The position numbers and the translations under genes are program-made. Of a stretch of DNA of 46,200 bases, positions 33,795 through 42,238 are shown one piece after another. Every line of letters starts with the position of its first letter. The first letter of the stretch is position 1. The notes under the pieces are model-generated. The model saw only the letters and a list, made by a program, of their open reading frames with translations. It had not been told where the DNA came from and ran no database searches. Source of the stretch: Elusimicrobiota bacterium (lineage in GTDB: Bacteria; Elusimicrobiota; Elusimicrobia; JACQJP01). Location: NCBI GenBank assembly GCA_016204975.1, contig JACQJP010000036.1, positions 1 through 46,200 of the forward strand, read 5' to 3'.

Positions 33795-33849
33795 CACCCT
33801 CCGCAGAGCTTCGGGTACCAGCCGGACTCGCAGAGCTCGCCAACGTGCT
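33793..33849. repeat. 57-bp dispersed repeat filling a convergent gene gap
   Basis: It runs from AGCACCCTCCGCAGAGCTTC to GCCAACGTGCT, exactly 57 bp. Preceded by T it completes TAG (33792-33794) for the plus-strand flavoprotein gene. Read from the other side it also begins AG and completes TAG (33850-33848) for the minus-strand phosphodiesterase gene. Confidence 0.85.
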
Positions 33850-34624
33850 AGACCTTGCCTCGAAGGACGCGGCGGCCTAAAAAGATGTCGTCCGTCCAGA
33901 TCCCTTCAAACCCCCGCTCCAGAAACCACCGAAAATCCTCCGGCGTATTGGCGATGCCTCCGGTGATCGCAACCCCTTCCCGTTTTGCCGCCTCCACCTC
34001 ACGGCCGACGCGCACCCAACTCATCCACCCGAAAAACCAGGTCCTGGCCCACCGCAGATGGTTGTACCCCACGCACAAAGCTTCCGCCCCCGCGCGGCGG
34101 GCCTGCGACGCCCAGGCCACCGGAACTACCGGCATCACCGCCGTCCGGCAGCGGGGCTCCAGTTGCTTAGCCAGCCTCAGCCACCTGGCGCGGGTGGAAA
34201 AATCCAGAAGATAACAACGCGCGAGGAGATTCCCACGGCGCAGAAGCTCTAAAATCTGCTCCAACCGCTTTTTATCCAGCTCATGCAGGTCCAGATAGGC
34301 CAAGGCGGAGGGATGCTCCGCGAGAAAGCTGAAAAAATCCTCCAGATGCGGCAGGGGCTCCCGCCCAAAAACCTTCAGCTCCTTGAGCTCCCGATAGCTC
34401 TTGCGCGAGAGAAGCCCCCGCACCCCCAACAGGCGATAGGTGTCGCGGTCATGAAAAAGAACCGGCTCCCCCTCCCGGGTAAACCGCACGTCGCACTCCA
34501 GACCCGAAATCCCCTCCTGCGCGCACCCCCGGAAGGCCTTTAGGGTATTTTCCGGAAAGCATAGGGCGGCTCCGCGGTGAGCCAGAATCTGAGGACCCGA
34601 TCTTAATCCAGGAGCAGTTTCCAC
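33848..34624 (-). CDS. Glycerophosphodiester phosphodiesterase family protein
   Basis: GDPD enzymes release glycerol-3-phosphate from deacylated phospholipids. The 258 residues have ILAHRGAALCFPENTLKAF with the first catalytic His-Arg and Glu, GLECDVRFTREGEPVLFHD with metal Glu/Asp and the second catalytic His, and a late TGGIANTPEDFRWFLERGFEGIWTDDI. There is no signal peptide, so it is probably cytoplasmic. The chosen start is GTG 34624, one base after the ddl stop. The product would supply the GlpD-like enzyme encoded convergently, but co-regulation is not implied. Confidence 0.88.
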   Translation of the reverse strand: METAPGLRSGPQILAHRGAALCFPENTLKAFRGCAQEGISGLECDVRFTREGEPVLFHDRDTYRLLGVRGLLSRKSYRELKELKVFGREPLPHLEDFFSFLAEHPSALAYLDLHELDKKRLEQILELLRRGNLLARCYLLDFSTRARWLRLAKQLEPRCRTAVMPVVPVAWASQARRAGAEALCVGYNHLRWARTWFFGWMSWVRVGREVEAAKREGVAITGGIANTPEDFRWFLERGFEGIWTDDIFLGRRVLRGKV

Positions 34625-34625
34625 G

Positions 34626-35696
34626 CTAGGTCAATCTCAGGCGGGTCTTCCGGCGGTGGCGCTCTAAAGCCAGCTGAATCAGCCGATCGAGAAGCCTCGG
34701 GTAGGAGATGCCGGAAGCCTTCAGGAGTTGCGGATACATGCTGATGGCCGTAAAACCGGGGAGGGTGTTCACCTCTCCGATATATACCCTGCCGCTTCGG
34801 CGGTCCAGCAAAAAATCCACTCGGGCCATTCCCTCGCACTCCAAGGCCTGAAAGGCGCGCAGGGCCAGCTCCTGAATCTTTTGGGATTGCCTACGGGAGA
34901 GCGGCGCCGGGATGAGGCGCTGGGCTCCCCGAGGATCCAGATACTTGGCCCGGTAGCTGTAAAAGGCATGCCGCCCGGGATGGACCTGCACCTCTCCTAA
35001 GACAGAGGCCCTCAAGGGCTCCCCGCCCAAAACGGCGCACTCGATCTCCCGGGCTTGCACCGCCTTCTCCACCAATACCTTCTGGTCATATCGAAAGGCC
35101 TTCTCCAGGGCTCCGGAAAGTTCCCGAAGGGATGCGACCTTAGAGACCCCCACCGAGGAACCCAGGCGCGAGGGCTTCACAAAAAGGGAGGGTCCCAAGC
35201 GGCGAATCCGCCGGATCACCTCCCGCCTGTTCTTTTTCCACTCCGAGAGCCGCAGGCTCAGGAAGGGAGACACCTCCAGCCCGGCCAGCTTCAGCAGGCG
35301 TTTGGAAAAATCCTTGTCCATCCCCAAGGCGGAAGCGGCCACCCCGCAGCCCACATAGGGCGCGCCCAGAACCTCAAAAAATCCCTGCAGGGCTCCGTCC
35401 TCCCCCAAACTGCCGTGCAAAACCGGGAAAAAAACATCTACGGCAGGCATGGGGCGGCCCTGAAAAAACCGAACCCGAACCGCCCGAAGGCCGGCGGGAG
35501 AAAAACGGGACCCGGTCGAATTTAAAAATCCCCGGAGGTCTCGGATCCAAAACCACTCCTTCCGGCGGCTCATCCAAAAAAGGAGCGCCCGGTAGCGGCG
35601 GCGGTCCAAGTGGGCCAGAATCGCGCGGGCGGAATTCAAGGAAACCTCATGCTCCGCAGAAGGCCCGCCACACACAATCCCGATCCTAATCACCAT
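34626..35696 (-). CDS. ddl: D-alanine-D-alanine ligase
   Basis: Ddl makes the D-Ala-D-Ala dipeptide for peptidoglycan. The 356-residue ATP-grasp protein has GGPSAEHEVSLNSARAI, FPVLHGSLGEDGALQGFFE, GMDKDFSKRLL, FVKPSRLGSSVGVSKV and VYIGEVNTLPGFTAISMYPQLL. The omega-loop reads FYSYRAKYLD. The Tyr in AKY, where D-lactate ligases have Phe, favours D-Ala-D-Ala activity. It overlaps the mnmA stop by 7 bp. No adjacent mur genes. Confidence 0.95.
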   Translation of the reverse strand: MVIRIGIVCGGPSAEHEVSLNSARAILAHLDRRRYRALLFWMSRRKEWFWIRDLRGFLNSTGSRFSPAGLRAVRVRFFQGRPMPAVDVFFPVLHGSLGEDGALQGFFEVLGAPYVGCGVAASALGMDKDFSKRLLKLAGLEVSPFLSLRLSEWKKNRREVIRRIRRLGPSLFVKPSRLGSSVGVSKVASLRELSGALEKAFRYDQKVLVEKAVQAREIECAVLGGEPLRASVLGEVQVHPGRHAFYSYRAKYLDPRGAQRLIPAPLSRRQSQKIQELALRAFQALECEGMARVDFLLDRRSGRVYIGEVNTLPGFTAISMYPQLLKASGISYPRLLDRLIQLALERHRRKTRLRLT

Positions 35697-36901
35697 GACT
35701 TTTCAATGATCCCTCCTCCCAAGACCTCACTGCCGCGGTAAAAGACCGCCGACTGCCCCGGAGCGATCGCCCACTGGAAATCCTCAAACTCCACCTCCGC
35801 CTCTTCCCCACCCTCTCCAAAAACCAGAATCTGCGCCGGGGCCGGAGGATGCCGGTGCCGGACCCGCACTTGAGCGTGGAGGGATATGCCCGAGGCCAGC
35901 ACGCTGGGCCCCTCTGGGGCTCCGGCGGGTCCCCGGAGCACTGCGGAGGGGGCGGGGCCCGAAATCCAGTGCACCTCCCGCAGCCGGCAAAATCTCCGGC
36001 CTGCCTCCCGCGCCTCCGCCACCACCAGCGTGGAGCTTTCGGGATGCATCTGGGACACATAGACCGGCCTGCCCAGGGAAATCCCCAAGCCGGAGCGCTG
36101 ACCGATGGTATAGTGCATCAGTCCCCGGTGGGTTCCCAAAAACCTTCCCGAACGGTCCAGAATCGGCCCGGGGCGAAGCCCCGAGGCATCGCCCTTCCCC
36201 TGGGCGACCCGGCTGCGGACAAAACCCCGGTAGTCCCTTCGGGGAACGAAGCATATCTCCTGGCTCTCCGGCTTGGCGGCAGTCGGCAAACGGAGCTCCC
36301 GGGCCTTTTGGCGAACCTGCCGCTTGGTGAGGCCTCCGAGGGGAAAAACCACCCGATTCAAAACCTCCTGGCTCAGCATATACAGAAAGTAGCTCTGGTC
36401 CTTGCACTCATCCACCGCCCGGCGCAACCGGTGCGGATCTGCAGGAGAGCCGCCCGTTTCCACCCGCGCGTAGTGCCCGGTGGCCAAAAGTTCCGCCTGC
36501 CACGCCCGGGTCAAGCGCCACAAAACGTCGAACTTGACCGTACGGTTGCACTCCACGCAAGGATTGGGGGTCCTGCCGCTTAAGTAATGCTCCACAAAAG
36601 GGGAGACGACGCGAGACTCAAAAAGTTCCCAAAGGTCCACCGTATAATGGGGGATCCCCAGCCGCTCGCAAACCCTCGCCGCATCCTCTACGTCCTGAGG
36701 AGATCCGCAGCAGCCAAAACCGGTCTCCATCCGCTCCAGAAGCTTCAAGGTCACCCCGATGACTTCGTGACCCTCCTCCCGCATCAAAGCGGCAGCCACC
36801 GAACTGTCCACCCCTCCGCTCATGGCCACCACGACTCTGGCACGCTGGTCCCCTCTGGGGGCCCGGCCGGTACCCGAAGCTGCGCGAAGGGTGCTGGTCA
36901 C
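35690..36901 (-). CDS. mnmA: tRNA-specific 2-thiouridylase MnmA
   Basis: MnmA thiolates U34 of Lys, Glu and Gln tRNAs. From GTG 36901, which overlaps the nifS stop (GTGA), it has 403 residues. The PP-loop is VVVAMSGGVDSSVAAALM; then FGCCGSPQDVEDA, NPCVECNRTVKF with one catalytic Cys, ATGHYA, KDQSYFLYML and, further on, ESQEICFV with the second Cys. Residues about 3-21 (TSTLRAASGTGRAPRG...) are encoded by the 57-bp repeat and are not family-like. A start at an internal GTG just before VAMSGG would avoid them but shorten the first strand. Confidence 0.93.
   Translation of the reverse strand: MTSTLRAASGTGRAPRGDQRARVVVAMSGGVDSSVAAALMREEGHEVIGVTLKLLERMETGFGCCGSPQDVEDAARVCERLGIPHYTVDLWELFESRVVSPFVEHYLSGRTPNPCVECNRTVKFDVLWRLTRAWQAELLATGHYARVETGGSPADPHRLRRAVDECKDQSYFLYMLSQEVLNRVVFPLGGLTKRQVRQKARELRLPTAAKPESQEICFVPRRDYRGFVRSRVAQGKGDASGLRPGPILDRSGRFLGTHRGLMHYTIGQRSGLGISLGRPVYVSQMHPESSTLVVAEAREAGRRFCRLREVHWISGPAPSAVLRGPAGAPEGPSVLASGISLHAQVRVRHRHPPAPAQILVFGEGGEEAEVEFEDFQWAIAPGQSAVFYRGSEVLGGGIIEKSW
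36839..36895 (-). repeat. 57-bp dispersed repeat, copy at the start of mnmA
   Basis: On the minus strand it begins AGCACCCTTCGCGCAGCTTC, continues GGGTACCGGCCGG, and ends ACCAGCGTGCC. It has the same length and frame as the pyrB copy, with hairpin-forming CCCCC-AGA-GGGG in its right half. Confidence 0.85.
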
Positions 36902-38064
36902 GCCCGGACCGCCTCCCGAAGCCTCGCCACGCACGCGGGAACCACCTCGAGGGCCTTCTCCAACTCCTGCTCCGTATTGCCCCACCCCGTGGAAATCCTC
37001 AAGGCCCCCTTGGCGGCGGAAGGAGCAAACCCCATGGCCTTTAAAACATGGGAGCTCCCTCCCACTCCCGCGGAACAGGCGGGCCCGGAAGAGGCGCAGA
37101 GGCCCTCCAAATCCAACGCGATCACCAGGGCGTTGCCATCCACCGACTCAAATAGAAAACAGGAGGTGTTGGGAAGGCGCGGGGCGGCGCCGGCGCAAAG
37201 CAGGGTTCCCGGAACGCTCTCTAAAACCCCCTGCTCCAACCGGTTTCTAAACTCCAGGGTCCGAGCCGCATGCGCCGTCAGACCTGAGACCGCCAACTCA
37301 CAAGCCACACCCAAGCCCACTGCGGAAGCCACATTCTCCGTGCCGCCCCTTCTGTTTTTCTCCTGCTTGCCGCAAACCAGCGGCGACAAGACTATCCCCC
37401 GGCGGACATACAGCGCTCCGATGCCTTTGGGAGCGTTCAGCTTGTGTCCGGAAATGGACAACAGATCCACCCCCCAAGCCTGCGCGGAAATGGGCACCTT
37501 CCCGGCGGACTGAACCGCGTCCGTATGGAAAAGCACGCCGTTCTGCCGGCAGATCGCGGCGATCTCCCGGATAGGCTGTAGGGTTCCCACCTCGTTGTTG
37601 GCATGCATCACGGAAACCAGGGCGGTTTCCGGGCGCAGAGCTTTTCGGACCGTCTGGGCATCCACCAGGCCCTGGCCGTCTACCGGCAGGAAAGTTACCT
37701 CAAAACCCCGGGGATTCAAAAGGCGGGCTACCTCCAGAACCACCTCATGCTCGATGGAGGAGGTGATCCAATGCCGCCGAGTCCCGCTGCTCCTGCGCCA
37801 GGCCTCATAGAGAACCCCTTCGATGGCCAAAACGTCCGATTCCGAACCACAGGAGGTGAATACGATCTCTTGGGGTTCGGCGGCTCCCACCAGGCGAGCC
37901 ACCTGCTCCCGAGCGGCCTCCACCGCGGCCCTGGCCCTCTGTCCCAGACGGTGCACGCTGGAAGGATTTCCGAACTGCTCGGCCAAGTAGGGAAGCATGG
38001 CTTCCCGCACCTCGGGCCGGATGGGCGCAGTCGCGTTATGATCTAGGTAGAGGAAGGATGCCAT
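36898..38064 (-). CDS. nifS: Cysteine desulfurase (NifS/IscS family)
   Basis: The PLP enzyme takes sulfur from cysteine for Fe-S clusters and tRNA thiolation. From ATG 38064 it has 388 residues: FLYLDHNATAPIRPEV at the start, NNEVGTLQPI, the PLP-lysine motif SGHKLNAPKGIGALYVRRG, and the sulfur-carrying Cys in SSGPACSAGVGGSSHVL. Longer upstream frame belongs to another gene read antisense to nothing family-like, so I excluded it. Overlap with mnmA makes it the likely sulfur donor for MnmA. Which Fe-S scaffold it serves is unknown. Confidence 0.93.
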   Translation of the reverse strand: MASFLYLDHNATAPIRPEVREAMLPYLAEQFGNPSSVHRLGQRARAAVEAAREQVARLVGAAEPQEIVFTSCGSESDVLAIEGVLYEAWRRSSGTRRHWITSSIEHEVVLEVARLLNPRGFEVTFLPVDGQGLVDAQTVRKALRPETALVSVMHANNEVGTLQPIREIAAICRQNGVLFHTDAVQSAGKVPISAQAWGVDLLSISGHKLNAPKGIGALYVRRGIVLSPLVCGKQEKNRRGGTENVASAVGLGVACELAVSGLTAHAARTLEFRNRLEQGVLESVPGTLLCAGAAPRLPNTSCFLFESVDGNALVIALDLEGLCASSGPACSAGVGGSSHVLKAMGFAPSAAKGALRISTGWGNTEQELEKALEVVPACVARLREAVRA

Positions 38065-38086
38065 GGATCCGGTGGGAAAATGGAGA

Positions 38087-38827
38087 CTACTCCAAACCGA
38101 AGTTTTTGAAGAAATCCTCACCCCCCTCGGCAGGCTTTTCCTCTTGGGCTCCGGGCTTTTTCTTCGGGGAAGCCCCTCCTGCGGGAGGGGCCGCCCCCGG
38201 CAGGGGGGAACTCTGAACAGGACTTTCGGAGGGACGAACGATAGTCTTGCGGACAAAATCATTGAAGGCCACCAACCCCAACTTCTGGTCATAGAAAAAT
38301 CGAAACTCCGACTCCTGGACCTGCGGCTCGTAGGCCCGCCCCAAACGCTCCCGCTGCTGCTCCCAACCCGGGTTGTAGAAAAGCTTGCCCCGGACATCTA
38401 TCCGGCCCTCCACCAGAGGCAGAGAGAAACGAATCCGGTAGATCCCGTTGGAATCGCTCACCCCCGGATCGAAGACCGCCGTCTCAAACAGAACGTCCTT
38501 TTTCTGCTTATCCTTGTCGCCCGCTCCGGAGGCGGCTGCCTCCAGCACCGCCCGGACCACCACCCCCTCCAGGGGATTCCCATCATAATCGGTGGTCACT
38601 CCCCGGATATAGCCCTCCAGATATTGGGTGTACTGCGGATAGGACAAAAACAAAAACTCCCGGCGCCCGGAGAGCTTGCGAATGGTGGTCAAGTCCACCA
38701 CGCGCTCCTCCGCCAGGTAGAGATCCTTTTCCACTACCGGAGCCTTGCGCTTACGCCCTAAGATGGGAAGGGCGCAGCCGGCAGAAAATATCCCCAAAAG
38801 CATCAGCCATAAAATCTTTGACCGCAT
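38087..38827 (-). CDS. Candidate separate lipoprotein encoded by the end of the PPDK frame
   Basis: From ATG 38827 the product is 246 residues. It begins MRSKILWLMLLGIFSAGCALP: two basic residues, a hydrophobic core and a Cys after SAG, which fits a lipoprotein signal. Then come EKDLYLAEERVVDLTTIRKLSGRREF and a beta-rich stretch (YIRGVTTDYDGNPLEGVVVRAV, SNGIYRIRFSLPLVEGRIDVRGKLFYNP) like carboxypeptidase-regulatory domains. A Pro/Lys-rich end (PGAAPPAGGASPKKK) closes with FKNFGLE. AAAGGA directly abuts the ATG, too close for a normal ribosome-binding site. It may be independent, or only part of the fusion. Confidence 0.55.
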   Translation of the reverse strand: MRSKILWLMLLGIFSAGCALPILGRKRKAPVVEKDLYLAEERVVDLTTIRKLSGRREFLFLSYPQYTQYLEGYIRGVTTDYDGNPLEGVVVRAVLEAAASGAGDKDKQKKDVLFETAVFDPGVSDSNGIYRIRFSLPLVEGRIDVRGKLFYNPGWEQQRERLGRAYEPQVQESEFRFFYDQKLGLVAFNDFVRKTIVRPSESPVQSSPLPGAAPPAGGASPKKKPGAQEEKPAEGGEDFFKNFGLE

Positions 38828-41533
38828 TCCTTTAGCGCGGCTTTGGGAACGCGGCTTCCTTTTAGATTCCACCGCGGCCTGGGCCGCCGCCAATTGCGCC
38901 ACGGGCACCCGATAGGGAGAGCAGGAAACGGTGTCGAGGCCGGCCTGGTGACAGAACCGAATGGTTTTGGGATCCCCTCCGTGCTCCCCGCAGATCCCGA
39001 TCTTGAGATTCCTGCGCGCACGCCGCCCTTCCTTCACCGCCCAAAGGAGCAGCCTCCCCACGCCGGCTTCATCCAAGCTCTGGAAGGGGTCCTCCGAAAG
39101 AATTTTTTCCTTCCGATAGATGGGAATGAACTTTCCGTAATCGTCCCGGGAGAAGCCGAAGGTCATCTGGGTCAGATCGTTGGTGCCGAAGGAAAAAAAC
39201 TCCGCCTCCCGGGCGATCTCTCCGGCTGTGAGCGCCCCCCGTGGGACCTCGATCATGGTGCCGATCCGGTAGGAAACCTGGACAGAGTAGCGCCCCAGCA
39301 CTTCCTGGGCGGCCTCCTGTACCACCCTCTTCTGGTGGGCCAGCTCCCGTGCCTCCCCCACCAGGGGGATCATGATCTCCGGAAACACCGGAATTCCCTC
39401 TGCGGCCAACTCGCAGGCCGCGGTGAGGATGGCCCGGGTCTGCATCCGGGTAATCTCCGGATAGGTGATGCCCAGGCGGCAGCCGCGGTGCCCCAGCATC
39501 GGATTGGCCTCCCTCAGTTCCTGGGCCTTGGCCCACAGACGCTCCGCGGACACCCCCAGCTGGGCCGCGCGCCTTTGGGCATCCTCCAAAGAGTGCGGCA
39601 GAAACTCATGCAGAGGGGGATCGAGGGTGCGGATGGCCACCGGACACCCCGCCATCTCCCGGAAAATGCCCAAAAAATCCTCCTTCTGAAGCGGAAACAG
39701 CCTCTGGAGCGCGCGGCGCCTCTCGGTCTCATCCTCAGCCAAGATCATGGCCACCATCAGGGCAATCCGATCCTCCCCAAAAAACATATGTTCGGTCCGG
39801 CAAAGCCCGATTCCCTCCGCCCCAAAGGCCCGGGCCGTGCGGGCATCTGAGGGAACATCCGCATTGGCCACCACCCGAAGCCTGCGCAGTTCCCCCGCCC
39901 AATCCATCAGCTTGCGGTAGTTTGCAAAAAGCGGAGAGGCCTTGGGATCCATCTCCCGACGAATGACGCGCAGAATCTCGGAGGGCTGGGTGGGGACTTC
40001 CCCCAGAATCACCTCTCCGCTAAACCCGTCCAGGGAGATCCGGTCCCCTTCCCGGATGAGGGTGCCGTTGACTCGAAAGGCGGACCCCCCAGGCTCAAAT
40101 TCGACGGCCCCGCACCCCACCACACAGACCTTGCCCATCCCCCGCCCTACGACTGCCGCATGGCTGGTGGCTCCTCCCGTGGCGGTCAGGATTCCTTCCG
40201 CCGCGGACATCCCGTGGATGTCGTCGGGGTTGGTCTCCGGACGCACCAGGATGACCGGACCCCGGGAAGCCTCCTCCACCGCGCGATCCGCGGAAAAGAC
40301 CGCCCGGCCGCTGGCCGCCCCCGGACCTGCGGGAAGCCCCTGCGCCAAAACCCGGAAACGGGAGCGCTCCCCGGAATCGAACACCGGCTTTAAAAGTTGA
40401 TCGAGCTGCTGGGCTGGAACGCGCAGCACCGCCTCCTCCTTGGAGAGGAGTCCCTCCTCCACCATCTCCACCGCGACTCTAAGCGCCGCGGCTGCCGTGC
40501 GCTTACCCACCCGGGTCTGCAGCATATACAGCTTTCCCTTTTCCACCGTAAACTCAAAATCCTGGACGTCCCGGTAGTGTTTCTCCAGGCGGGCGGTAAT
40601 GCGGCGGAGCTGTCGAAAGACCCCCGGCATCTCCTCCTCCATCCGGGCGATGGGGTGAGGGGTGCGAATGCCGGCCACCACATCCTCCCCCTGGGCATTG
40701 GGCAGATACTCCCCGTAAAACTCCTTGGCCCCGGTGGCGGGGTTGCGGGTAAAGCCCACCCCGGTCGCGGAACCCTCCCCCAAATTTCCAAAGACCATGG
40801 CCTGAACATTGCAGGCGGTTCCCAGCTCCTCCGAGATCTTATTGAGCCTGCGGTAGGTCACCGCCCGCGGGTTGTTCCATGACCCAAACACCGCATCCCG
40901 GGCCGCCTCCAACTGACGCCGGGAGTCCGGTGGGAACTCCTCTCCCACATGACGGCGGTACACCTCCCGATAGCGCCGTACCACCTCTTGAAGCTCTTCC
41001 GCTGCAAGATTCGCATCCTGCCGGGCGCCGGCGCGCCGGACTGCCTCCTCCAGCACCTTTTCGAACTCCCCCTTTTCGATCCCCTTCACCACGTTGCCGA
41101 ACATCTGGAGGAAACGCCGGTAGGCGTCCCAGGCGAAGCGCGGGTTCTGCGTGGCGCGCGCCAGGGTTTCGGTCGCGGAGTCGTTTAAGCCCAGGTTGAG
41201 AATGGTGTCCATCATCCCCGGCATGGAGAACTTGGAGCCGCTGCGCACCGAAACCAGCAGAGGTCTTTTGGGGTCCCCGAAACGCTTGCCCGCCAGCTTC
41301 TGGAGCCGCGCCAGCGCTTTCTCGAACTGGGATTCAAACCCAGGGGGATATCGTCTGCCATGGGCATAGAAATACCGGCAGACCTCGGTGGAAATGGTAA
41401 AGCCGGGTGGAACGGGGACGCCGTCGCGAGACATCTGGGCCAGTCCCGCCCCCTTGCCCCCCAAAAGGTCCTTCATCCCGCCATGGCCATCCGCCCGGCC
41501 CGGACTAAAAAAGTAGATGTATTTACGCGCCAT
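38087..41533 (-). CDS. ppdK: Pyruvate phosphate dikinase fused in frame to a lipoprotein-like domain
   Basis: PPDK interconverts pyruvate + ATP + Pi and PEP + AMP + PPi. Residues 1-902 are a full PPDK: VSVRSGSKFSMPGMMDTILNLG at the nucleotide domain, TGGATSHAAVVGRGMGKVC with the phospho-His, EGIGLCRTEHMFF, SFGTNDLTQMTFGFSRDD, and ending GLDTVSCSPYRVPVAQLAAAQAA. No stop follows. After a linker (ESKRKPRSQSRAKG) the frame continues into a 246-residue protein with its own signal peptide and lipobox. I used ATG 41533; TTG 41569 would add 12 residues. A lost stop codon or base error could create the fusion. Confidence 0.85.
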   Translation of the reverse strand: MARKYIYFFSPGRADGHGGMKDLLGGKGAGLAQMSRDGVPVPPGFTISTEVCRYFYAHGRRYPPGFESQFEKALARLQKLAGKRFGDPKRPLLVSVRSGSKFSMPGMMDTILNLGLNDSATETLARATQNPRFAWDAYRRFLQMFGNVVKGIEKGEFEKVLEEAVRRAGARQDANLAAEELQEVVRRYREVYRRHVGEEFPPDSRRQLEAARDAVFGSWNNPRAVTYRRLNKISEELGTACNVQAMVFGNLGEGSATGVGFTRNPATGAKEFYGEYLPNAQGEDVVAGIRTPHPIARMEEEMPGVFRQLRRITARLEKHYRDVQDFEFTVEKGKLYMLQTRVGKRTAAAALRVAVEMVEEGLLSKEEAVLRVPAQQLDQLLKPVFDSGERSRFRVLAQGLPAGPGAASGRAVFSADRAVEEASRGPVILVRPETNPDDIHGMSAAEGILTATGGATSHAAVVGRGMGKVCVVGCGAVEFEPGGSAFRVNGTLIREGDRISLDGFSGEVILGEVPTQPSEILRVIRREMDPKASPLFANYRKLMDWAGELRRLRVVANADVPSDARTARAFGAEGIGLCRTEHMFFGEDRIALMVAMILAEDETERRRALQRLFPLQKEDFLGIFREMAGCPVAIRTLDPPLHEFLPHSLEDAQRRAAQLGVSAERLWAKAQELREANPMLGHRGCRLGITYPEITRMQTRAILTAACELAAEGIPVFPEIMIPLVGEARELAHQKRVVQEAAQEVLGRYSVQVSYRIGTMIEVPRGALTAGEIAREAEFFSFGTNDLTQMTFGFSRDDYGKFIPIYRKEKILSEDPFQSLDEAGVGRLLLWAVKEGRRARRNLKIGICGEHGGDPKTIRFCHQAGLDTVSCSPYRVPVAQLAAAQAAVESKRKPRSQSRAKGMRSKILWLMLLGIFSAGCALPILGRKRKAPVVEKDLYLAEERVVDLTTIRKLSGRREFLFLSYPQYTQYLEGYIRGVTTDYDGNPLEGVVVRAVLEAAASGAGDKDKQKKDVLFETAVFDPGVSDSNGIYRIRFSLPLVEGRIDVRGKLFYNPGWEQQRERLGRAYEPQVQESEFRFFYDQKLGLVAFNDFVRKTIVRPSESPVQSSPLPGAAPPAGGASPKKKPGAQEEKPAEGGEDFFKNFGLE

Positions 41534-41605
41534 TGCGGCTATTAAATCATTTTCCTCGAAGTGGGACAAGCAGGCGAGAGCGGGCGGCTAAATAGAGATG
41601 GGGGG

Positions 41606-42238
41606 TTACCCGGCAGATTTGACCGGCGCACTTTTTACGAAGAAGACGACGCGGCGGTTGCGCGTGCGGTTTCCGGGGGAGTCGTTGGAGACCACGGGAC
41701 GGTACTCGCCGTAGCCGATGGCGGCCAGCCTTGCAGGAGGCAACGCCTTTTTCAAAATCAGATAGCGGACCACCTCCGTCGCCCGCGCCGTGGAGAGCTC
41801 CCAGTTGGAGGCGTGGCGGGAGGTGGCGATGGGCACATCGTCTGTATGGCCCTCCACCACGATCTCATGCTTGGCGGCCAGGCCTTGAAGGGTGGGAGCA
41901 ACCTTGTCTAAGAGTTGGACGATGGTGGGGGTCAGATCCGCCCGGCCGCTTTCAAAAAACCCGGCCTGGCCGCGCTCCTCAAAGGTGATGTGCAGTCCCT
42001 CCCGGTCCACCTTCACGTCGCCGCTCACCTCCTGCTGCTGCATCATCTCCTCAATCTCCTGGCGGGCCTTCTGGATGTCCTTGTTGAGGGCGGCCGAAAG
42101 GGCGTAGAGCACCACGAAGAAGATGACCAGCTCGGTCATCAAATCCGCGTAGTTGACCAGCCAGGCAGGGGCCGGATGCCCGATCTGGGAAACCCGGGGA
42201 TCATCCTCATCAATCACGTTCCGGGGATTAATCGGCAC
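41606..42238 (-). CDS. motB: Flagellar motor stator protein MotB
   Basis: MotB anchors the stator to peptidoglycan. The 210-residue protein has one membrane segment at about 26-50 (PAWLVNYADLMTELVIFFVVLYALS) with the proton-carrying Asp32. The OmpA-like domain (about 85-205) has VVEGHTDDVPIATS, NWELSTARATEVVRYLI and NRTRNRRVVFFVK. It is short for MotB, with a brief linker region. The start overlaps the end of motA by 11 bp. It could serve a non-flagellar motor. Confidence 0.92.
   Translation of the reverse strand: MPINPRNVIDEDDPRVSQIGHPAPAWLVNYADLMTELVIFFVVLYALSAALNKDIQKARQEIEEMMQQQEVSGDVKVDREGLHITFEERGQAGFFESGRADLTPTIVQLLDKVAPTLQGLAAKHEIVVEGHTDDVPIATSRHASNWELSTARATEVVRYLILKKALPPARLAAIGYGEYRPVVSNDSPGNRTRNRRVVFFVKSAPVKSAG

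Noticed and set aside
38065-38397. N-terminal extension of NifS by 111 residues
   Set aside because: The extension is Ser/Arg-rich, antisense frame of the lipoprotein-like region; the family N-terminus begins at ATG 38064.
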